The notes: generated by a model not told the origin, from the sequence alone. A DNA stretch of 64,000 bases from Clytia hemisphaerica (GCA_902728285.1 CACVBU010001312.1:124001-188000); one strand, 5' to 3'. Numbered from the stretch's first letter, positions 49,311 to 62,174 are shown. Numbers and translations are program-made.

Positions 49311-49751
49311 TTAGACACCACCACAGATAAAAGATTGTAAAAAGATGTGTTTAGTGAAAGTATAAAACGGGCGCAATGCTTTAAATTTCAGGTCCTCAAA
49401 AATGTTGATCGAGCAATCCTGAGAAAGTTCACCAACAAACGAAGAGTAAAAAATGGATTCAGGCATGTTGCTATCTTTATGTAGCATTCGAACTATAGAA
49501 AAAGAAAAAGCACTCCGCTTACCAAACAAATTGTAAGAAAAAATCCCGTCTTTGATGGAAATATCTAGGTTTAAGAAAGAAGCATGAGATCCAGAATATT
49601 CAATTTTGAGTTCAAATTCATCTGAATAGATTTCTCCAAACATAGATTGAAAACAAGTTCCCATCATTAATAGCACACAAATCGTCAAGTGATCTCTTTG
49701 TTGAATGAAAATGGCGAGCTTTAACCTCATCTTCCTCGATGAGCTTGACAC
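49311..49751 (-). pseudogene. Penelope-like reverse transcriptase remnant
   Basis: Read on the - strand, one frame gives LDDLCAIND and the next, after a frameshift near 49640, gives FLNLDISIKDG, LFGKRSAFSFSIVRM and SNMPESIFYSS. This order matches the RT C-terminal part of Penelope-like elements common in invertebrates. There is no GIY-YIG domain nearby. Placement in PLE rests on memory of the motif. Confidence 0.55.
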
Positions 49752-50139
49752 AAGTAGAGCAGGTTTAAACTTTTCTAAAATTCAATGTTATCATGGACAT
49801 CTGAGACATACATAGTTAATGAACAGATCTTTTTTGTCTTACCTTTGAGTTTTTATAGCCAGGAAATCTCATCTTTTTCAGCTGCACTACTTATGCACAC
49901 TATTTCTCTATTAGACTAACTCAACGACTGAAGGAAGCAATTTCATAAATTTATCTCAATACTCAAGAGAATATGGCAATGACGAGACCTCATGGGAATA
50001 TGTTTCAACCTCCAATTATCTTTTAACTACTTGTCTCTATTGAACAGCTTTGTGAACGTTTTTCAACCTTTTTAAAAACCAGAGAATTTTCTAGAAACTT
50101 CACATTTGTTACTGCACCAATTATGTGTAAGTATACCTC

Positions 50140-50910
50140 GAAGGAGAATTTTATCCACTTCCGAAGAAGATGTTGGTGATGGTGATATGTTCGACAAACT
50201 GAAAGAGTACTTGAATCAAAAATTCCTAGATTTCAAGGACGACACCACCGTCAAAAGAAAAGACTAGAAAGAAAAGTTCAACAAGCAATCTTGTAAGATT
50301 CAATATCAGTTTAACGACAATCAGCTTCGCCTAGTCAAGAAAGCATTAAGCCACCTTAAGCACAAGAACATTAAGAAGGCAAAAAGTAAACTAAAAGACC
50401 TATCAAAAAATCTCAAGAAAAGAAACAAACTTGTAAAAATCGCTGATAAATCCCCCGGTGGATGGAGTACTGTTAAAGAGTACGAAACCGACAGCGTTGC
50501 ATCCGACACCACCCGCCGACGAGAAGCGTCTGAAGAGAGCTGAAAAACGTACACTTGAAAGAATCCGATCCGAACCTAAACCTTTGAAGAGATTCAAGCA
50601 ATCCTCAAAAGAGAGGCTCCAGAAACTAAAGATAAGTGCAATTCAAATTTTCTTGTTAATTCGGAAACACACTCTGTAATAGGAAAACTTAAGCCTAAAC
50701 TGGATTTCTGGTCAAAGACTTTGAAGGCACCGAAGTACATTCTAGACATCATCAAATACGGATATTTTTTGCCATTTGTCGACATTCCTGAACCAAGCAT
50801 TTCAAACAACAACAAATCTGCACTCGATAACAAAGAATTTGTTTCAGAATCGATAAGAGATTTACTTCAAGACTGCTCGGCCAGGGAGGTAGACGATGCT
50901 ATCGTCAGTA
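50140..50910 (+). pseudogene. DIRS-type retrotransposon: gag-like and RT N-terminal remnant
   Basis: In order: a gag-like region with YQFNDNQLRLVKKAL, KRNKLVKIADKSPGGW and a switch of frame near 50500 to DEKRLKRAEKRTLERI, followed by IGKLKPKLDFWSKTLKAPK, YILDIIKYGYFLPF and NNKSALDNKEFVSESI. The last motifs are typical of the segment just before the RT in DIRS/Ngaro elements. Stops near 50266 and 50539 and the frameshift make it inactive. The RT catalytic part is missing. Confidence 0.65.
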
Positions 50911-51889
50911 TAATATATTATTATATATATGTTGGGCGGCGGATAGAGTCTGTGTTTATGGACGATATCAAATTGGCGCTTTTCTTGATTTTATCTTTGC
51001 CCTTACCGACCTTGTAGAAGGGTCGGTAATTTTTGCGGAAAAACCCTGCAGATTTATAGATAAACTTGGTAGAGAAAACCAAAACAACACAAAATCGAAG
51101 GGAAGGATGCAAGTAGGGAGTGAACTTTATCCAAAAAAAGGTTGTTTTCTTTGAGCATGATGGTTCTAGGTCTGGTGAAGAAGAATGTTCTTGTGGGATA
51201 ATTTGGAGGCCTTACATAAATGTATTTGCTGTTTCTTTAGCTTGTTGACAATATTAGTTACAAGGGATTGTTTTCCTCAAGGCCCACAAACAAATTCTAA
51301 CTTTGATTTTTTGGAAAATTAATTCAACTTGATGCCTGACATCTGAAGCTTGAAGTAGCATCTAAATGTAGGGTTTACATTCACTGGATTTTGTAGTTTC
51401 TTTTATGGTAGCAGGAATCAATGTCAGTTAAGACTGAAATATTGACTTCAGTTCTGTCAAGTATGATTTTGTGCATGTCAAAAATCTTCAATCTCTGTAA
51501 AGTTTCTTCTAAGAAAGAAGGCCTAAATTTTAATAGATTTTACTTCCTGTTAATTTTTTTGTTGGGCTTGATTGAGTTTAATGTTTAGCTATCTTTTTAT
51601 ATTTTTGTGATATCGTGATTTATTCACTCTTATTTTGTGTCTTTCTGATAATTGATCAATCAGGTTACCATGAAAGCGCAATTAAAAAATAAGTGTAACT
51701 TAATAAATAGGGAACATGTTCTACAATTATACGTAATTAAAAAGGAATTCTGACTCATTTGAAAAAGTTTCAGAATTTTACAGAATGTTTTCACAGCTAT
51801 TAGAGAAGAGAAAACAATATGTAAAAAGAGCACTTTGAACTTCCGAAATGAGATCGCAGTGGATGCTACCTCTGGTGTTGTTCTATCGT

Positions 51890-52761
51890 TAGCCTGGATA
51901 ACCAGCCCGTAAACTTTTTTTTTTATTTTGATATTTCTTATGTTTACGGTCTGGTTTACCTAGATTGTCTGCATTCTGATCTGAGGATGATTATAATTAT
52001 TATGCGTATATTATGATTGGTTGGGTCCAAGCGAATCAGAGATCTGAATGGTGGAGTGCCTATAAGAAATTATGCGAGCCGACTTGAGGTGTCCGCTTTA
52101 TTTGGATGGATCGCGAGGGCGATCAGCAAGGCGCGTATGCTACTTTGCTTGCAAATCTCCCTGGTTTTTCTTCTTCGAAGCAAATAACAATAGAATGCCT
52201 AATTATCTCCCTTGGGTGTTTGACCACGCATCCAAATAAAAATAACAATAATGGTAGGGAGGAAGTGGGAAGATCAAAACATGGGAATTCTGGTTGTTTT
52301 CTTTTCATACTTGCTTAGATATTCTTGTTTAAATCTTCTTAATGACTTGGTTGCATCGTGTAAAGAACTAAAGGTATAATTCTTTATTTTGCTTCAATTC
52401 TTCTTTTCTGTTTGCCAATTTTGTAGTGCTGTTTTGGGTTGAAAGTTTTGTTTTGATAATTCTTTTTTTCTCCAAAATTCACTTTCCACTTTCTGTCTAA
52501 CAGACTATCCACCACACTGTCTATATTTTATGGTCAAGGCAGCCATTCTAAACTGATTTATCACTACCTGGGGTACCATCTTGAAATTATCCATGTCATT
52601 ATGTGCATATATTTATTTGCAGCCATGGGATTCATGCAGGAAAATCTGTCAACAGGGGTTCACCTGATTTCTAGATGAACCAAGCTCTATAATTTTAGAA
52701 CTTTGTCTGGCTGAGGTAAAACTTATTTTTTCTAAAATTTTGAGCTTGGATATCCAGGCTA
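51890..52761. mobile_element. 872-bp non-autonomous element with 9-bp target duplication
   Basis: The ends tagcctggataaccag and tggatatccaggcta match the nested element at 41932. TTCTATCGT flanks both sides (51881-51889 and 52762-52770). A gtttacgg...ctggtttac foldback and gagcttggatatcc words are shared with the other copy. Only a short ORF of no known domain is inside. Confidence 0.88.
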
Positions 52762-53276
52762 TTCTATCGTACACGATGCGGTCGATCGAAGACACGATTA
52801 AAGAGAAAAATCGCTGCTGTTTTGATTTCTACATTTTCTGAGAGCACTACAAAGATTAGATCAATAATATTATGCACGGAAATTGAATTGGAATTGCTTT
52901 ATTATACTGTTGAAAGATATATTATTTTGCTGACTTTAAAATATTTGTGTTGACAGTTTTCTTTGTCATTTATATATACCAAAATAAAACAAGTTAAACC
53001 AGTCCCCACTAGCTAACATATTTCGAACAATCTTTTAAATTTTCAAATTATCAGTGCTTTTTTAAACTTGAAAATTCTACCAAAAGTTTTACAGTCTCTA
53101 CTTTTTTAACACCCAAGTTTTGGAATCCTTACCAAACAAAAATACCTACTAGCTAGAGTAGAGAATTTTAACGTTTTAAAAAGGTTATTTAGACGCTTTT
53201 GAAAAACGTTTTTTCGACGTTTTAAAAAAACGTTTAAAAATGCGACAAATACGACGTAATAAAAACGTTTTCTAAA

Positions 53277-53930
53277 GAAGAAGAGGGAGAAGTTGGAATT
53301 ACCGTAAAAAACAGAAAGAGCGACAATGGGTAAATGAATTGAAACAGCTGGAAGAAATGATAACTGTTGCTGACTTAAAAGCCTTTGATGCATCTTCTCA
53401 AGTCCTTGAAAGTATCAAGTCGGCAATAAGGCAGGAAAACGTATATTGATACGTGAAAGCTTTTGTTTCAGCCAGGGACTACCTTTTAACGTCCCTGTGT
53501 CTGGACAATGCTTCACGCACTGGGGCTTTAGCGAACATGACGCTCTAAGAGTTTAAAAGTGGTAAAATACAAGATGACACTTACATTGTGAATGTTGTTG
53601 ATCACAAAACACTTGGTACATCTGGACCAGCCAACATCGTGCTCGAATTAGATTTATACAAGGAGTCTAAATACTATCTAAAATACTTAAAAAATAGCTT
53701 TGAAGACATTGAACTTCACCGTTTTTTGTCAGCTGGTACGGAAATAAAATTAGTTCAAGTTTGGTGACAGGACAAATAAAATCATACTGGAAAAAGTCTG
53801 CCGGTCACATCGAAGTAAAACCTATGTTTCACGGAACAAAGGTGCGCAAATTTGCTGTCATCAAAACGTACGAAGAGAAGCCGGAAGTGAAAAAAAGATC
53901 TTGCAATGTTAATGCTACATACTGAAAAAA
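53277..53930 (+). pseudogene. Tyrosine recombinase remnant (DIRS or Crypton type)
   Basis: A mostly continuous frame reads ELKQLEEMITVADLKAFDAS, a stop at 53446, then SARDYLLTSLCLDNASRTGA, a stop, GKIQDDTYIVNVVDHKTLGT, SGPANIVLELDLYKE, and further on VTGQIKSYWKKSAGH. This is the N-terminal helical domain plus catalytic start of the tyrosine recombinase family found in DIRS and Crypton elements. Several stops make it inactive. It could belong to the same old DIRS element as 50140-50910. Confidence 0.6.
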
Positions 53931-54299
53931 CAGCTGCCAAATCATACTTTCTCTAAGAAATAAACAAAAACGCGGCGTTCACTTCAAAGAAATTACACAA
54001 TCTAATGAGATCTGAAAATGTTGATGAAAATACTGAAGCTGAAGAAGAAGTTATCAAAAAAAACTTTTCCAAGTGCTTTGAGATTTGAGACTGGAAAAGT
54101 AACACTATCTATCATACGATCATCTCGTGAATATTTGAAATGCTGCACCGATTTAACCGACATTCAGCTTCGTAACAAAGTCAACAAAAGTAGAATCTAG
54201 CAGCAGTGACAGTGGCACCAAAAGTGAATGTACCGAGAAAAGTGACAAAGAAACATTCGACTCCTCAACTGATTCCAAAAGGCAACGTGCTGAGTTCTC

Positions 54300-55502
54300 A
54301 TTATTATTATTATTATTATCAATTTATTTTCAGTTGGTAACAACAATAGGACCTAGTGTCCTAAATAGTTACAGCCGTGACCGTTTACTAATAAATTCCA
54401 ACTTTCATAAAAATAGCTATTTACCACAATTTACATAATGGACAAGTACAAAAGTTATCTGGAAGCATTTTTAGCTTTACCCTAAAAATATTAAATGTTG
54501 CAGAGCTTTTCAAATCCTTTGGGAGACGATTCCAGATTAAAGAGCCGACAAAACTCAAAGATTGCAAACCGAAATTGACAGTGTTTGCTGGAGGTAGCAT
54601 AAGCTGTTCTCCTCGTCTTAGATTGAAAACAGAAGTTTTAATGGTAAAAAGTTTTGCTAGAAATAAGGGATTTTGTTTTTTCAAAGTTTTATAGATTTCT
54701 TCAAGGATTTTAAGAATGAATTTGATGTGAAAAGATGCTGTTTTAGATAAAGTTAATAATTGAGATAAACTAGAGTCATGATCTTGATGAACTACAGCCA
54801 ATGCTCTACGTTGAATTTTCTGAATTTGCTTATCGTTGTGTTTTACAAAATTCATCCAGATTAGTGGACAATAGTTAAAGTTTGAGAATATATAGGCGTG
54901 GCATAAAGCCTTCGCCGTTTTCAGAGAAAGAAAGGGGCGGATGCGTCTAAGTGCGCTGATTTTGTTTCCCGCATTTTAGCATTTCAATTCAACGTGGGAG
55001 CTAAAGCGTAGTTTCTCATCAATAAATATACCTAATAGTTTAACCTGATTTTTGACTTTGACTACCTGTAGTAAAAATATGTATAGGTTCGAATCTACCG
55101 AGTAACATAACTTGAAACTTGCCAGGGTTAGCAACAAGCCCATTGATCTTAAACCAGTGTAAAAGATCTTGAATCTCGATATTAAGTTTCAAAATAACTT
55201 CAGCAAGTGTTTGTGCGATTGCAAAGAGGGTGTTGTCATCGGCAAAGTTACCCCTCGCGGGTAGAGAGTAAAATATCGTTTAAAAATATGTTAAACAGAA
55301 TTGGGCCTAAAATGGACCCCTGAGGAACACCCATACTAATAGATAAAAAACTACTATTTCCAGTTTTAACTCTATGTTGGCGATTTGTCAAATAATCATA
55401 TAAAAATAATAGACTATTATGGTTTACACCATATGCTGCTAGCTTTGCGATAAGTAAATCAGGGGGTAAACAATCATAAGCTTTAGATAAAGTGAAAAAC
55501 AA
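54300..55502 (-). pseudogene. 5'-truncated LINE of the same family as 36607-38917
   Basis: On the - strand, 55502-55248 encodes LSKAYDCLPPDLLIAKLAAY and GVPQGSILGPILFNIFLND, then FADDNT after a frame change. 54855-54421 encodes the C-terminal region (IQKIQRRALAVVH, FVGSLIWNRLPKDLK, CTCPLCKLW). It ends in an (ATT)n tract at 54300-54318, the usual 3' tail on this strand. 5' truncation at 55510 is typical of LINE insertion. Confidence 0.85.
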
Positions 55503-55509
55503 GTGAAAA

Positions 55510-56700
55510 TAATCGTATTCAAATATTAATCAACTAATTGATCCAAGGAACCGGTACGATTAGAAAATATCATATCAAAAACAAATGGTGTTGATTTCGT
55601 CCACAAAAGAAAAAGAATTTTAATTAAAATGCAGTACCATCCTGAAGAACTCTATTAGCTTTAAAGCTAGTACAGATTTGTACACACTTTTCGACTTTAA
55701 AGAATATATACATTAACATTAAGATGACATTTAAACTAACTTCGTGTAAATTTGGCTCAGTATGCCAAAGACTGAGTAAATTTGGCTCAGTATGCCAAAG
55801 ACTGAACACTAAATTTTCTGTTGTGATTTATATTTAGTTATTTAGTTAGCATCAACATTTTCTTGTTTACATTTGTTGGTTTAAAGTTGTATTTCCCTTT
55901 GTTTCACTTTCCCTTTAGCGTATTTCACATCATAAAAGACATGCCAACTGCGGATTTTATTGCTAGATAAAATATTCTAAATGTATTGTGTTACTCTTAA
56001 AGAATTATTTTATGTGAAATTTCTAGACAACAACTATACTTGTATATATGTTGCAAATACTCTTTAAACCATCCCTAAAACATGACAAATGAAATCACAC
56101 GATAAAGATTTAAAGTTAGCAGTGTAATGAAGTTCTGGGATAGTTTAATATTTTGAACGGTTTACTTCAGTTTTTAATATAAAAAGTTCTTCTGCATTTT
56201 ACATTTTTAAACTAAACATTTACTACATACTCCCATGGCTTTGAAGATACGATTGTTATATTTTTTGATTTTCTAAGTAACTTTGTACTTAAAAAAGAAA
56301 GCCATTTGATATATAAAGAATGACTTTTTTGTCTACAACTTTCCATTCACATTTATTTATAAGAATCAGAAAATTTTAGCTGAGGCTGAGGAACTTGTTC
56401 TTAATTTTTCCAAATTTTCAGGCTTAAATGTTCTTGTTTTTAATATGTAAAATTTCTTTTAGCTACTTTTTAACTTGATTATTCCTAAATCAAAACTTTC
56501 ATTTTTAAGAAAATTAACGTTGAAATAACAATTCATATTGGCATAATATTTCATACATTTCTAAATACATTTCTTCATTAATAAAGGGCCAAAAGCTGGT
56601 TTAAAATTTGGACTGGGGATTCTGAATCTCAAGCCTGTTAGGGTTTTTAGCCAAATTTGGCAAATTATCACCATTTTATCACATTTAAGAAAAGAATCGA
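55510..56700. other. Gene-free stretch with a short tandem repeat
   Basis: At 55746-55803 a ~29-base unit (taaatttggctcagtatgcc...) occurs twice. The rest is AT-rich without recognised features. Confidence 0.5.
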
Positions 56701-56707
56701 CTAACAA

Positions 56708-56956
56708 ATGCCAAGTGAATTATTGTCCATTAAATCTACGTTGCTGGTTATGTCAAGAACCAAATGCGTTGGATATTATCAATCGGGCGACGATGTTATC
56801 AAAGAAATAAACAAGGAGGCAAAAAGAGATCTTGTAGGCGTCCCGTCTGAGACCCAATGGAGACAATCCTTTCGAAACCTAGATTTCATGAATCAAATAC
56901 GCCAAAAGGCTTTTGCTAATGCTGGTGTTACACAGACCATAAAGATTCCAATCTAA
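56708..56956 (+). pseudogene. DUF6589-type fragment
   Basis: The frame reads SGDDVIKEINKEAKRDL, GVPSETQWRQSFRNLDFMNQ, matching the C-terminal motif (GGDF.LE..NK, GVPs..qW....rN.D) of DUF6589 proteins, seen again at 63455. Nothing upstream continues it. Confidence 0.45.
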
Positions 56957-57553
56957 ACTCTTCTAAACGAACTCTTTCAAAATGACAATGAGGAAGCCTA
57001 AATTTAATTTAGTTAATTTAATAACAGTTGTTTGAATATGTTGCGTCCATCTCAGAAACCTTTGGATGCTTATAGCAAAATTGAAATTTGTTTAAATAAA
57101 TTAGAATTTACATTTGAAATTATAAATTTGGGAATATAATTTATAGATGAAATATGAAAAAAAAAATTATTAAAAAGGGATCATTGTTACGATTAAACAT
57201 AAAAATCAACATAAAAAGCAAAAACTAAGGCATTTTTGAAAAAAAATTTCGGAATCTTTAAACTTTTTATCATTTATTAGCTTTTTTTCTTGACCTAGAT
57301 GTGTAAGTTTCAAGTATTGAATTTTCAAAAGACTGATTTTAAATTAGTTCAGTTTGTTAATCTCGTTACTAATAACATTACAAAATAATTCTGATCATTA
57401 CAATATTTTTAGTTTGCATTGAAAAAGAAAAGCTTCGAAATTTTCTCCAGCATTTTTCGTTTCTCGTTACTTTTAAAAAATGATAGATAGACGTTGTCGT
57501 TGTGAAAAATAATTGCGGAATCAAGAATGAGCCACAACGGCAACTTCTCTATT

Positions 57554-57850
57554 TTTTCACACCTAAATTATATTTCACAAGTTTTGCTGTTGCTATTGTA
57601 GTTGGTGGGGCGAATGCTGTAGATGCCGCCAACTCCTTGACTTGTACCGTTATTGATTTGGATGGTTTTTTCTTCTTCTGAGCTCCCATTTTCTTTTTGC
57701 CGATCAAGGGAGATTTAGGCGGAGCAGTCTTTCCTTTGTCTTTTTTGTTGCGATTTCTATTTTGCCGGGAGATGCTTTATTATCGATGAAGACTGTGAAT
57801 CGTTTGTGGTAGTTGACGACTCCTCGTTAGCATCAACAGCTATCTCCTCG
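57554..57850 (-). pseudogene. Lysine-rich coding-like remnant
   Basis: On the - strand a frame reads GKTAPPKSPLIGKKKMGAQK, KKKPSKSITVQVKELAAST and ends KYNLGVKK. A frame change and stop lie upstream. No family recognised. Confidence 0.25.
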
Positions 57851-59780
57851 GCAGGCTATGTTGCATGACTACTGATCAGCGGAACAAGGCTGGTTACTTA
57901 GCGGCAGATTTAGGGATTTTGATGGAGAATGAGATTCGGGTCGTGGAGGAGCTAACGGCGTTACAGGAATTTCATCACTAGGATTGTTTGTCTCGATGAG
58001 GTTGCTGGTTCGGTGTACATGCAGTTTCTTTGGTCGGTTGGGGTAAAAGGCAGTGAGTGATCTTAATTCGAGCCCCGCATTGGCTTACTAATTGATCTGC
58101 ACGTTCGAAAAGACTCACATTATGACATCATGAACTAAATCACCAAATCAAAACAATACTGTCTAGAAAGCTTTGATCATTGAAATATAGGGAGATTACA
58201 GGGTTATAATACAGGCATAGGCATATCATGTATATTTATAAAATAATCCGGGTTTGAACAAAAGCTGGCTCGCCTCACTTGGCCTACTATATGGCCCACC
58301 TTTTGGCTCGCTGATTTTGCTGAATAAGCAGTTTTTGTAAAAAGCGAGTAAGCGTCGATCGTCGATATAAGGGGAAAATTACGATATTTATAGACCCGAT
58401 TTATAAGGTCAGGCTTATTACGGCACAATATTTAAGGTCATTTAATACGCGAGGTTCTATTTTCAACGTCAGTTTTATAAGATTATTATATATGGTGAAG
58501 ATCAGAGATCTGACCTCAAGGAGAGAAAGTGTTGAAAATACTAAATAAAATAAAGATGAAACATAAAAAGGCACTAATATTTTAATAATTATACGTTTTT
58601 TTTCCATTTTTTTGAATTTTTCTAAATATATAAATCAAACATCCTGTCAGGAAATGAGAATTTTATGCGAAAAAGAACCAACAAACCAATAGACGTAAAG
58701 TTTAAAAAGCCAAGCAGAAAAACACAAACACCAAAAACCACTCAAAAACCCAACCAATGCAATCTGGAGTCCCTGACTTGCGGCAGGCGCAGCGGCTTTA
58801 AACATGTTTTAAGGACGTCCAACACTCAGCCTCCCCCAGACTCCATAACCCTGAACCAACCCGCAGTCCAAACAAACTAACAAACATAGAAAAATAAACA
58901 AAAACTCCCACACAAATACAAAGAAACAAAAAAGGGTAAACAACAGACAAGAACAAGACAAACGACAAAATACAAGTATCAAAAAACACAAATTTTCAAA
59001 AAGTAGGCCCAGAACCCGGTTCGACACCTAAAGTCCGTGCAGCCGTCTGTACGGGAAAGAACGAAAAAGAAAATGACTGAGAAAACTAACATACAATACA
59101 TAGTATTAAAAAAAAAAAAAAATTTCAAAAATGCAGTTGCGCTAAAAAACCATTATCACACGATTTTACACGCCCTAAAAGAGTTAATCACACTCTCCGA
59201 TGCCGCGCCAATGTTTACAAATTGATTTTAATGTTTTTCTTAGATTTTTTTGCATCGAACGTTTTAATTGCATTCGTAATTTATATTGTGAGCCCCAGAA
59301 AGAAAATCAATAAACAACAATAAAAGAAAGACATAAAGAGAAGAGAAAAATATAAAACTCTCAGTGTAATTTCTGCAATTTACTTTCCTAACTGGGAAAA
59401 AGTAGTGACAACAGTCAGGATTAACCGCCTAGATAGGAACAAATTTTTCGATTTCACAAATATTCCTAACTAGGAATTAAGTACTTACCTTGGAATAAAA
59501 TTTGTTCCTAAGTTGGAACAAATCTTTAAAAGTCGAGCTGCCAACGATTCAAGATTTGTCGCATTTTCCAGCTATGGCCATAAGTCAAAGAACAGCAAAA
59601 TTGATATCTGTGCAAAAATTTGGAAACTTTCATGGGTGGGTGGTCTAAATATCATTAAAAATGTTCCGCCCCGAAAATATTCCTAGTTAAGAACAAAACA
59701 TCGCGGCTTTTTTTCAATAAGTTGGGAACGGCGCCGAGGAAATTGTGGCGCCGATTGCTGGCCGAAGAAAAGCCAGACTC
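57851..59780. other. Gene-free stretch
   Basis: A-rich and C-rich low-complexity sequence; short ORFs at 58665 and 58798 show no domain. No element ends were found. Confidence 0.4.
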
Positions 59781-59784
59781 CCAA

Positions 59785-59830
59785 AATAGCGCGGGAAAGA
59801 AAAAAAACACGTGAGTTATATATAATGTAA
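59785..59830 (+). promoter_or_regulatory. Possible promoter of the HIRAN gene
   Basis: gcgcgggaaa (59789) fits an E2F site and tatatataat (59817) could be a TATA box, ~125 bases before the ATG at 59941. Motif evidence only. Confidence 0.35.
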
Positions 59831-59940
59831 TTTGGGTGTCGTGTGCAATAAACTCCTAACTTTTCCTTTTTTCAAATAAAACTCAATCATTTTCAAAAAT
59901 TGAGTTGAACAGGTCAGTGGAAAAAAAAGTGGTGATCGAC

Positions 59941-60450
59941 ATGGCGGAATTTTCAACTAAAAGAGTTCGCTGTTTGGTGTCTGAAGTGATGAAGGAATGT
60001 GACCTGGAAGATGTAGTTAAACACAACATTTATCGAAAAGAGAACAAACTGCTCCAAAAACCTTTCCTGTCTTTCTATGCCACGATAAACGGGCATAAGT
60101 TTAAAGTCAAGCCTATGGAAGAAAGAATGACCTGTGTAAGGGAACCAGATAATGTGTACGACCAAAATGCAATAAAGATTGTTATGACACAAAACAACAT
60201 ACCTGTTGGAAGAATGCCAAAGACCTGTGCAGAGATCGTTGCAAACTACATGGATGAGGGACATATTATTAGTACAAGTGTTTACTGGAAGGTCGGTCAA
60301 TGGCAGCATGGCCCTTCTGTGGACTTGGGTGATGGACCAAAATTGGTTTGTTTTTTCGCCTTAGATTTTTCAAACTTTCATAAAAGAAACGAGATGGCAA
60401 ATCAGTTCTTGCATAGGATGATAGCCTTTGATGAAGCCAATGTACCATAG
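59941..60450 (+). CDS. HIRAN-domain protein (~169 aa)
   Basis: The ATG at 59941 (MAEFSTKRVRCLV) is the first AUG; the frame is open upstream only by a TTG. Residues ~45-125 show the HIRAN pattern: FYATINGHKF, CVREPDNVYDQNAIKI (REPdN.yD.nAI), IPVGRMPKTCAEIVANYMDE (vG..P...A..ia....). HIRAN domains bind 3' DNA ends in HLTF-type helicases but also occur alone in mobile-element-related proteins. No helicase is attached. The CDS is intact in one exon. Neighbours are a MITE, a PHD-like ORF and a DUF6589-type ORF, so this may be part of a transposon-derived gene set. A duplicated scrap of this exon lies at 62992. Confidence 0.75.
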   Translation: MAEFSTKRVRCLVSEVMKECDLEDVVKHNIYRKENKLLQKPFLSFYATINGHKFKVKPMEERMTCVREPDNVYDQNAIKIVMTQNNIPVGRMPKTCAEIVANYMDEGHIISTSVYWKVGQWQHGPSVDLGDGPKLVCFFALDFSNFHKRNEMANQFLHRMIAFDEANVP

Positions 60451-60892
60451 GGTACAATCGATGCCATGAGATGACTTATTTTGTTATTGTTATTTGTTAT
60501 TAGGGCTCTGTACTAAGATGTTCTTAAGTTGTTTCATTTATATTATACCTTAGTATTTAATGAGTTTTTCTTGCGTTGAGTTTTTTCGGATGTCAAAGGT
60601 TTTCAATCATTAACCCTTCATGCATCTTTAATCTCCCTAGCCAAAGATTTTTAATATTTTTTCATGAAATTTGGGCAGTGTGGCTAAATCATGGATTGAC
60701 ACCTTCTGTCAAAATTTCGTCATTAGTGATGACGTCATTGCCACCTGATGACATCATCATTTTTGACACCTCCAAAAATAGAACCCCCCTCTAACTTTTT
60801 TTCTCTTCCATATTTTTTGCTTAAATTTTGTACAGGAACTCCATTTGACATACATATAAGGGGCACAGGGTCGATTTTGCCCACCTGCCATA

Positions 60893-61109
60893 GGGTGTAT
60901 TTTACAGACCGGCCCAAATTTGCCTTTTTTGCTTAAATTAGTCCTAAATTTTTATATCTCGAGATTGGAAAATGCTATGACTTGAAATTTTGACCAGTGG
61001 TAGATATGGATAATAGAAGCTTGCTCTCAAAATTTTAGCGAGATTGAACCAGTAGTTATGCAGAAGGTGAGCATTTTAGGTGAAATATTGACCGGTCTGT
61101 ATAAAATAT
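60893..61109. repeat. Weak foldback
   Basis: gtattttacagaccggcc and ccggtctgtataaaatatt form an ~18-base imperfect inverted pair. The stretch 60451-61489 otherwise shows no gene. Confidence 0.45.
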
Positions 61110-61489
61110 TGGGTCTTCTTGGAAGGTAAGGGTTAGAAAAAGTGCTCTTTTGATCACATTTCTTCTTTATTTGTTATGTTTTAAAAGCTTTTATTAACTG
61201 ATAGTTTCATTAGTTATGAATTTAAATGTAAATAAGAGAGTAAACTAATAAACATAGTAAAATTTATTTACAGTATATATTTTACATTACACTAGAAACG
61301 CTTATTTTCATACTAATTTTTCTTAATAAATATAAATAATAAGGCTGGCCCTTATTCTTATAATTGTTATTATTAAAAAGTGTATGGATAGAAATGACTG
61401 TGCAAATGACATATCATTCTATTTTATATTTAGAGCAAAAAAGTAAGTAAAAATGGAAAAAGTAGTAAACGTTTACAAAGAATGTGGAA

Positions 61490-62174
61490 CTCAGGCATTT
61501 TAAGGCATGTCCAAATTTTCTGTAATTTTTAAACACCAATAGCACTCGCCAAGAGGTGTTCATTCATACCATTTTGGAAGCGTATTAGGGTGTAGAATGT
61601 GAAAAGTGCTGTTCAATAATTGTTTTGCTTGCCTAAATAAAGATATATGAATAAATATTGCAAAAAATGTAAAAATGCTGACGTCAGCAAAACTTATTTT
61701 TTGAATAACTTTTGATTGGCTTAACTTTGGATGCTGAAATTTTAACTAAAGTAGGACATTATGAATATGCACATTTTAAATAAAAAAATATTTTGAAATT
61801 TTGCTGACGTCAGCATATTTTTGCAAAAATGCGTTTTTTACTTATTTCTGCTGACGTCATCAAATTTCTAAAAAAAAATTTAATCCAAAATGTGCTTCTC
61901 AATATTCCCTTGCATTCTGCAAAATTTCAGCATCTAAAATTAAGCCAATCAAAAGTTATTTAAAAAATAAGTTTTGCTGACGTCAGCATTTTTACATTTT
62001 TTGCATTATTTATCCATATATCTTTATTGAGGCAAACAAAACAATTATCGAACAGCACTTTTCATATTCTACACCCTAATACGCTTCCAAAAAGGTATGA
62101 ATGAACACCTCTTGGCGAGTGCTATTGGTGTTTAAAAATTACGGAAAATTTGGACAGGCCTTAAAATGCCTGAG
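61490..62174. mobile_element. 685-bp palindromic MITE with gctgacgtcagc motifs
   Basis: ctcaggcattttaaggcatg at the left is mirrored at 62154-62174, and the arms run almost to the centre. Several copies of tgctgacgtcagca are placed symmetrically. It resembles the element at 41802 in ends, size and centre. The right arm overlaps the first 24 codons of the PHD-like ORF. Confidence 0.85.

Noticed and set aside
58798-59027. - strand hydrophobic Cys/Phe-rich ORFs
   Set aside because: They mirror an A-rich stretch; no gene context or membrane-protein signature beyond base composition.
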